Of a stretch of DNA of 64,000 bases, positions 59,177 to 64,000 are shown one piece after another. The stretch's first letter is position 1. The number at the start of each line of letters is the position of its first letter. The stretch is from contig CANOBK010000002.1 of assembly GCA_947564265.1 (NCBI GenBank), positions 1 to 64,000 of the forward strand, read 5' to 3'. The notes under the pieces were generated by a model that had not been told where the DNA came from, ran no database searches, and saw only the letters and a list, made by a program, of their open reading frames with translations. The DNA is from an uncultured Caryophanales bacterium (lineage in GTDB: Bacteria; Bacillota_I; Bacilli_A; RF39; UBA660). The position numbers were made by a program, and so were the translations under genes.

Positions 59177-59942
59177 ATTCCATCACATCCTTCTTTTTAA
59201 AAAGTTTTATGGTTCTATCTAGAAATATTCCTTGTTGCAATGCGATTACTTCTTGTTTTGGAAATAGTTCTTGAATTCTATTTTGGAATTCTAAATAATC
59301 TTCAAAACCACTTGAGATATGACATAGAATAATCTTTTTTGTATTATGATTAACTGAATTAGTTAATACTCGAATTGTCTTTTGAATAGATAAATGACCG
59401 TTCATACTTAAAAGTCTTTTTGATTTTATTTCTTCAGTTCTAGTTAATTCTTCTTTTTGATACCATTCTTCATCAAAATTACATTCGATTAAGAAATAGT
59501 CAATATCTTTAAAAATTAAATTATCAATATAACCTGTATCGGTGATATACAATAGTTGTGCTCCAGAAATGTCATCCTTGATTAAATAATTAACTGGACG
59601 TACTGCGTCATGTTTGACTTCAAACGGAACTATTTTAAATGTGCCTATTCGAAATGTTTTAAATGGTTCTACAGCCTTTTTCATGAAATCAGGTACATTT
59701 ACTCTATCTAGTGTCTCTTTCGTTCCATAAAAGTAAGTATTCTTATTTAGAGATAGGCTTTCACATCCTCCTACATGATCACCGTGTTCATGAGTAATTA
59801 GTACACCATTTATATATTTAGAATTTAAGATTGAACCCACTCGATTAAATTTGATTCCACAATCGAGAAGAAGAACTGTATCTTCATTCTCTAAAATGTG
59901 GATGTTTCCTTGACTACTCGAACTCAACGACGTTAATATCAT
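59169..59942 (-). CDS. MBL-fold metallohydrolase of the phage recombination module
   Basis: 257 residues from ATG 59942, which begins the MBL text MILTSLSSSSQGNIHIL; the longer frame is a Lys stretch inside recT. It has VLITHEHGDHVGG (HxHxDH), KHDAVRPVNYLIK, LLYITDTGY, and SMNGHLSIQKTI, as in YycJ-type hydrolases. Next to recT it may act as a nuclease for recombination; that is inferred from co-location seen in many phages. Confidence 0.8.
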   Translation of the reverse strand: MILTSLSSSSQGNIHILENEDTVLLLDCGIKFNRVGSILNSKYINGVLITHEHGDHVGGCESLSLNKNTYFYGTKETLDRVNVPDFMKKAVEPFKTFRIGTFKIVPFEVKHDAVRPVNYLIKDDISGAQLLYITDTGYIDNLIFKDIDYFLIECNFDEEWYQKEELTRTEEIKSKRLLSMNGHLSIQKTIRVLTNSVNHNTKKIILCHISSGFEDYLEFQNRIQELFPKQEVIALQQGIFLDRTIKLFKKKDVMEFE

Positions 59943-60828
59943 TTTTTTCGGTCTCTTCTTTTTCTTCAACAACAGCTTCTTGAATTTCTTCTTCAATTTT
60001 TACTTCTTGAACTGGTGGAAGATCTGGATTTTTAAAATTTAAATCATAATTAGATTCATCATAACTTTCAGTACTTAAATATGCATTTTGATATTCAATA
60101 TCTACTTCAATATTTACATCTTTCAAAGCACGTCTTAAAACTGCTTTTTTATACATTTCACCTTCCCATTTTTGCCATGCGGGAGATAATTTCCCAGACA
60201 TTTTTGTTTTTGATGCTTCTTTAACTTGTTCTAATTCTGAAATAGGCATTTCAACCACACGATTCTTAGAAGAATCTTTATATTTTAAATAACAAACTGC
60301 ACCAATTACTTTACTAGTATTAAATGGTAAAGGTTCAAACTCTACTGTATCTCCAGCAAAAATATCAATATGTGGTTCATATGTATCTCCCTCACGTACC
60401 AAAAAAGCAATTGCATCTACTAATTCGTCTGAAGAAAACTTTTTAACCTTTTTCTTTTTTCCCAAATATGATTCTTCAAAGTTAAGAGTAAATATTTCAA
60501 TTCCATCACTATTTTTTCCTAATGAATATGGAACAATATAGACCTCATTATTGGCTGGATTTAAATTCAATTGTGCATAAAATAAAAGTTTACTTGCTAA
60601 TCCGTCACGATTTACCTGTTCCCAAGTTATTTTTTTATCTTTAAGTGCCTTCTCACAGGCAAGTCCAATATTAAATAATGCAAGTTTTACTTCTGGCTTA
60701 AATTCAAATCCCATGCCAGTCATAATTTGTTCAGCTTGGTCAGCAAACATTTGAATATATTTATCTCCTACCGAACCAACTAACTTATTTTCTTCCTTTT
60801 TTACTATTTCTTGTTTTTCTTTTTTCAT
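59914..60828 (-). CDS. recT: RecT single-strand annealing recombinase
   Basis: 304 residues. LALFNIGLACEKALKDKKITWEQVNRDGLASKLLFYAQLNLNPANNEVYIVPYSLG and LSPAWQKWEGEMYKKAVLRRALKD are RecT hallmarks. It anneals DNA strands in phage recombination. The acidic C-terminal tail of about 40 residues is typical. Overlaps the MBL gene by 29 bases. Confidence 0.93.
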   Translation of the reverse strand: MKKEKQEIVKKEENKLVGSVGDKYIQMFADQAEQIMTGMGFEFKPEVKLALFNIGLACEKALKDKKITWEQVNRDGLASKLLFYAQLNLNPANNEVYIVPYSLGKNSDGIEIFTLNFEESYLGKKKKVKKFSSDELVDAIAFLVREGDTYEPHIDIFAGDTVEFEPLPFNTSKVIGAVCYLKYKDSSKNRVVEMPISELEQVKEASKTKMSGKLSPAWQKWEGEMYKKAVLRRALKDVNIEVDIEYQNAYLSTESYDESNYDLNFKNPDLPPVQEVKIEEEIQEAVVEEKEETEKNDINVVEFE

Positions 60829-60837
60829 TTTTCTCTC

Positions 60838-62745
60838 CTATTCCTCCACTATTTCCATTTTTTTGTTAATTTGGAACTTTGCACGGCATCCAATTACTTG
60901 CGTATCTAATTGTGGAAGTCTTGTTAACTCTCCAAGCCCATCGATTAAAATTGGTAATCTTTTATTTTTTAGTCTCTGAATATTATCAATCAGATCTAAT
61001 GCTACAAGAATTTTCATCCCAGTATTTAAAGAACTATATTCAATTCCATCTACTGCTAGCTTGAATGTCTCAATTAATTTTCCATCTTTAGTTGTTTCTT
61101 GAGTGATAAAGTCTGCTAGTTTGAAATTATGTCTTACCCGTTCTCTTAACATTTCTGCACGAGTATTATTAAATGAAATCAATTGTTGTTCTCTTTCATT
61201 TAATAGTTCTTTTTTCCTTAACAATCCTTGATATTCGTCTTCAAGATCCTTTAGTTGTTTCTTAAAGATTGATACTGTATCTGATATTGCTAATTTTTGA
61301 GTAATTTCCTCAAGTTCACTCTGAAGAGAATTAATATCTCCGTTTAATTCAATTACTTCATGCTTAGCAATCTCTGATTCTCTAAACTTAATATTTTTAT
61401 CTACCTCTAGTAATTGTTGTTTATAAATTGCAATGTCTTGATTTGCTTTCTCGATATTCTTTCTCATTGTGATTTGAATATCACTTTCTTGATCTGCATT
61501 AATTTCGGAATTCATTACAGTTTCTTTTTCTATCTCTAAAGTTTTGATATCTTCTTTATATTTACCAATAACAATTTCAATTTCATCAAGTCTATTTTTC
61601 TTAGCTTTTGCTTGTGATGCATATCCATTTGCGTTATTCTCTGCTTGCTTTTTTAACTCAGCCATTACTTTTTCAATTTGTTCTTGTGGTAAAGGTTGTC
61701 CACATACGGAACATTTATCATCTTCGATTCTTATTTCTTTTGATAGTTCTGCATCGTATTTTTCTTTTAGTTCTTTTCTTTGGACTATAATAGTTGTTTT
61801 TTCTTGATTTAGTAAATCAATATCTGCGTTTTTCTGAGCAATCTTATTTTCAATTAACTTAATTTGATTTTCTTTGATAATAGCAACATCAATATTTGAT
61901 TCATCATAAGTCTTTTGATATTCAGATTTTAAGTTTTCTAATCTCTCGATTTCTTTTTCCGTCTTTTCATAATCAGATTTAAGGCTTGTTAAGAAAGTAA
62001 TATCTTTATCTTGTTCTGTTTTCTTTTGATTTAAAGAATTATAGTTTTCAATATCCTTTTTAATCTTCTCTTTTTGTTTTGAAAGTTCCTCTTGTTCTTT
62101 TTCATCAACTACTAATTCCTGGATATCTTTTGTTTTTTGATCAATATTACCTAGAATTTTTTTAATATCATTTGTTACTGATGATTTTGTTTCTGTAATA
62201 TTTTCTGCAGTCTTTTCTACACCAACAGAATCAATCTTTTCTTTGATTAAATTAAAGTCTCCTTTTGCATAAACTTCTTCATTAGTGATTTCACCTACTA
62301 ATCCCATAATTAGACTTCTAAGATCCTTCCAATGTAATTTTGGGATATAGTCGATGTTTGATAGAGCTTTAAATTCTTCATCTGTAATCATGAAATTGTC
62401 TCTTAAATAGTCTGTAAATTCACGAGTTCCAAATTTTACTCCATCAACTTTAATTGTAGTAGTATCTTTGTCCCAAATTCTTTCAATCAATTTGTCATTG
62501 ATAGTTAATTCTACACTTGTTGATAAATCCTTCTTTTCTTCGCTATCAATGATAGGCTTAATTTTGAATAACTTTTCATCTGCAAAATTTTTGCCAAATA
62601 GACACCAAGTAATAGCATCTAATATTGTAGTTTTTCCTATTCCGTTTTCTCCTTCGATAATATTTCTATTTTCTGTAAACGAAATTTCTTTATCTAAAAT
62701 TCCCTTAAAGTTTTTAATCCTAACGTTCCCTATCGTTAGCTTCAT
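60838..62745 (-). CDS. Rad50/SbcC-like AAA ATPase
   Basis: 635 residues. Walker A GENGIGKTTILDAITWCLFG at about 34, long coiled-coil arms, a zinc-hook-like CSVCGQPLPQEQIEKV at about 350, and a C-terminal ABC signature (YSSLNTGMKILVALDLIDNI) with a weak Walker B (LPILIDGLGEL). This is the SMC/Rad50 shape. Phages often pair it with RecT to process DNA ends, the nuclease role perhaps held by the MBL protein. Confidence 0.85.
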   Translation of the reverse strand: MKLTIGNVRIKNFKGILDKEISFTENRNIIEGENGIGKTTILDAITWCLFGKNFADEKLFKIKPIIDSEEKKDLSTSVELTINDKLIERIWDKDTTTIKVDGVKFGTREFTDYLRDNFMITDEEFKALSNIDYIPKLHWKDLRSLIMGLVGEITNEEVYAKGDFNLIKEKIDSVGVEKTAENITETKSSVTNDIKKILGNIDQKTKDIQELVVDEKEQEELSKQKEKIKKDIENYNSLNQKKTEQDKDITFLTSLKSDYEKTEKEIERLENLKSEYQKTYDESNIDVAIIKENQIKLIENKIAQKNADIDLLNQEKTTIIVQRKELKEKYDAELSKEIRIEDDKCSVCGQPLPQEQIEKVMAELKKQAENNANGYASQAKAKKNRLDEIEIVIGKYKEDIKTLEIEKETVMNSEINADQESDIQITMRKNIEKANQDIAIYKQQLLEVDKNIKFRESEIAKHEVIELNGDINSLQSELEEITQKLAISDTVSIFKKQLKDLEDEYQGLLRKKELLNEREQQLISFNNTRAEMLRERVRHNFKLADFITQETTKDGKLIETFKLAVDGIEYSSLNTGMKILVALDLIDNIQRLKNKRLPILIDGLGELTRLPQLDTQVIGCRAKFQINKKMEIVEE

Positions 62746-62914
62746 TCTTACATTCCTCCAATTCCACTTTTAATTTTTTAATTTCATTTTTTTGTCGAGT
62801 AATAACTCTATCTTTATACTCATCTTCTCTTTGTAGAGTTTCGTACTTTATTGATAGACTGTTATAAGCTCTTTTTAATTTCCAATATTTTATTTCTTTC
62901 TTAAAATTAAACAC
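62720..62914 (-). CDS. Small coiled-coil phage protein
   Basis: 64 residues, almost all charged helix (KRAYNSLSIKYETLQREDEYKD, IKKLKVELEECKNEAND). Overlaps the ATPase start by 26 bases. Unknown role. Confidence 0.5.
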   Translation of the reverse strand: MFNFKKEIKYWKLKRAYNSLSIKYETLQREDEYKDRVITRQKNEIKKLKVELEECKNEANDRER

Positions 62915-62925
62915 GTCCTTCTCCT

Positions 62926-63606
62926 TTAATCTTTCATAATATTTTCTGGATCTTCTAAAAAATCGTAATCCAGAATTTCTAAATCTAAGTTTTCTTGTGA
63001 TTTCTCAGTTGCTATCTGATTTAATTGTTCCATTCTTTGTTGATTCCATTCTTCAAAGGTTTGTCCACCATGTTTTAGTAAAAATTCTGCTGATGTTGGA
63101 TTCTTGCAAATATTCTTCTTCATACAATCAACACAACCATCAAATTTTTCTTCAAGTTGAAAGTGGCAAATATTCTCATGCGCGCACGCGATATTATTAC
63201 ACATATATATATTATTTACATTATTACATTCTTGTTTGTGTTCACTTGTTGCGCACTTGTTGTTCATTTGTTGTTCACTTTTTTGATATAAATTCCATTT
63301 TCTTATTGTAATTAAACGGTTTTTGTTGCTCATTTGTTGTTCAATTTTTGAGCATTTTTCGAAAGTTTTTAAAATCCTATCAATTTTACTTTCAGAAATG
63401 TGACATCGCTCAGCAATCTTTTTTCTACCTGTAATAAGACTTCCTTTTGGTGCTATTATTTCTTTATTTTTGAATATTATTTTTTGTTCTTTATGTGTGG
63501 CATTAAATAGTAAATAAAACCACACTCTGAAATAATCATTATCTTTGCAAATTATAGGATCATCTTCAGTCTTCCTATAAGCCTTGATATATCCTCTTTC
63601 ATCCAT
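62926..63606 (-). CDS. Phage replisome-organizer-like winged-helix protein
   Basis: 226 residues. DYFRVWFYLLFNATHKEQKIIFKNKEIIAPKGSLITGRKKIAERCHISESKIDRILKTFEK is the wHTH of phage replication initiators. A QQ/N-rich linker and a Cys-rich patch (CAHENICHFQLEEKFDGCVDCMKKNIC, a possible zinc site) follow, then an acidic C-terminal helix. It should start phage DNA replication, likely by binding an origin within or near this gene. No helicase loader is in the window. Confidence 0.72.
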   Translation of the reverse strand: MDERGYIKAYRKTEDDPIICKDNDYFRVWFYLLFNATHKEQKIIFKNKEIIAPKGSLITGRKKIAERCHISESKIDRILKTFEKCSKIEQQMSNKNRLITIRKWNLYQKSEQQMNNKCATSEHKQECNNVNNIYMCNNIACAHENICHFQLEEKFDGCVDCMKKNICKNPTSAEFLLKHGGQTFEEWNQQRMEQLNQIATEKSQENLDLEILDYDFLEDPENIMKD

Positions 63607-63614
63607 GAAATTAC

Positions 63615-63719
63615 CTACATTTGCATTTTTGAACGACTTATGATATAATGTAGTCGTTCATTTGAACAAGGGATTTTAACTTGGCGGTTTGGTCCCTTTT
63701 CTTTTTGTCTTTTTTTCAT
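63615..63719 (-). CDS. Very small basic phage protein (doubtful)
   Basis: 34 residues (MKKRQKEKGPNRQVKIPC...), with AGGAGTAAG before ATG, the start sitting next to the stop of the preceding small gene. Its 3' part overlaps the inverted repeat at 63630-63660. Confidence 0.35.
   Translation of the reverse strand: MKKRQKEKGPNRQVKIPCSNERLHYIISRSKMQM
63630..63660. repeat. Perfect inverted repeat upstream of the replisome gene
   Basis: TGAACGACT (63630-63638) and AGTCGTTCA (63652-63660), 13 bases apart, with AT-rich TATGATATAATGT between them. It may be an operator or part of a replication origin. Confidence 0.55.
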
Positions 63720-63881
63720 TTACTTACTCCTCTCACAATAAGTTTTTGAATAGGTTTGATTCATACATGTTTCTACAAATCCTTCATCTAATTTATTTAG
63801 AATCATCATAAATAAAATCATGATAGTAATTAGTAATAATATTGCCTTTACCCAATATTTGAGTTTTAACCTTCTTTTCAT
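63720..63881 (-). CDS. 53-residue membrane phage protein
   Basis: MKRRLKLKYW, one hydrophobic helix (about 10-28), then a polar tail with three Cys (CMNQTYSKTYCERSK). SD GGGAGG before ATG; stop TAA at 63720. Unknown role. Confidence 0.5.
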   Translation of the reverse strand: MKRRLKLKYWVKAILLLITIMILFMMILNKLDEGFVETCMNQTYSKTYCERSK

Positions 63882-64000
63882 TTAGTCCTCCCGTTCTACT
63901 CTTTTATTTTTCATAACGTCTTCAAAATACCATATTGGAATTTTTCCCTGAATTGTTATAGTGTTTGGGTATTTCTTTGCAAATGATTCTCTCAAATCTC
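63882..64000 (-). CDS. C-terminal end of a phage gene (5' cut by window)
   Basis: The minus frame from the edge reads DLRESFAKKYPNTITIQGK, then IPIWYFEDVMKNKRVERED and TAA at 63882. The start lies outside the window. No family can be named from 38 residues. Confidence 0.5.
   Translation of the reverse strand, partial: DLRESFAKKYPNTITIQGKIPIWYFEDVMKNKRVERED

Noticed and set aside
1..64000. CRISPR array or alternative genetic code
   Set aside because: No regularly spaced short repeats were seen, and TGA serves as stop in several genes.

Overview
The window is strongly AT-rich and reads cleanly with the standard bacterial code: TGA ends several short genes and TGG encodes Trp. It looks like a low-GC Bacillota chromosome carrying a resident prophage. 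The host half has a lipoteichoic-acid-type synthase, a LytR-CpsA-Psr protein, PASTA repeats, GatCAB amidotransferase, a dockerin-bearing autolysin and very large cadherin-like/glycine-rich surface proteins. That mix suggests an uncultured gut member of class Bacilli or a close relative. The taxonomy is an inference; no rRNA is present.

Host part (1 to about 30,317). On the minus strand are the N-terminal ~1,626 residues of a giant surface protein with two glycine-rich domains like those of ALK/LTK receptors (1-4880). Next comes a three-gene membrane polymer cluster: O-antigen-ligase-like protein, GT-C transferase and an unknown membrane protein (5106-8667). A divergent PASTA-repeat membrane protein follows (8805-10415, plus). 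Then there is a two-gene minus operon of a glucosaminidase with dockerin and a single-pass cadherin-like protein (10488-14156). An LCP ligase is on plus (14342-15871). A long minus-strand run holds the LTA-synthase-like enzyme, a YihY protein, a substrate-binding/GGDEF protein, gatCAB and several unknown genes. Near 30 kb a transglutaminase-like gene is followed by a candidate type I toxin-antitoxin locus: a 29-residue membrane peptide opposed by a convergent antisense RNA.

Phage part (about 30,318 to the right edge). A 20-bp tRNA 3'-end fragment ending in CCA (30318-30337) is the probable attachment core, so the intact tRNA and the integrase should lie right of the window. Next to it is an accessory block with an HNH-like protein, small genes and a Panacea (SocA-like) antitoxin paired with an unrecognised 168+183-residue operon partner. 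Running right to left, minus-strand transcription passes the replisome/recombination genes (wHTH protein, Rad50-like ATPase, RecT, MBL hydrolase), PcfK/PcfJ, YopX and a set of small unknown genes. It then reaches an ArpU/RinA-like late activator, a structured leader RNA of about 310 nt and the late genes: DUF1064 nuclease, terminase, portal, minor capsid protein with a JAMM-like tail, an unusual tRNA, scaffold, major capsid, connectors, tail tube, frameshifted chaperones, tape measure, baseplate/fibre, holin and M23 endolysin. The late operon ends at a strong terminator (32754-32797). Gene order is that of a long-tailed siphophage.

The items most worth a second look are the Panacea toxin-antitoxin pair with its three TATTCTA operator sites, the type I toxin locus, the late leader RNA with its palindromic promoter, and the JAMM-like extension of the minor capsid protein.
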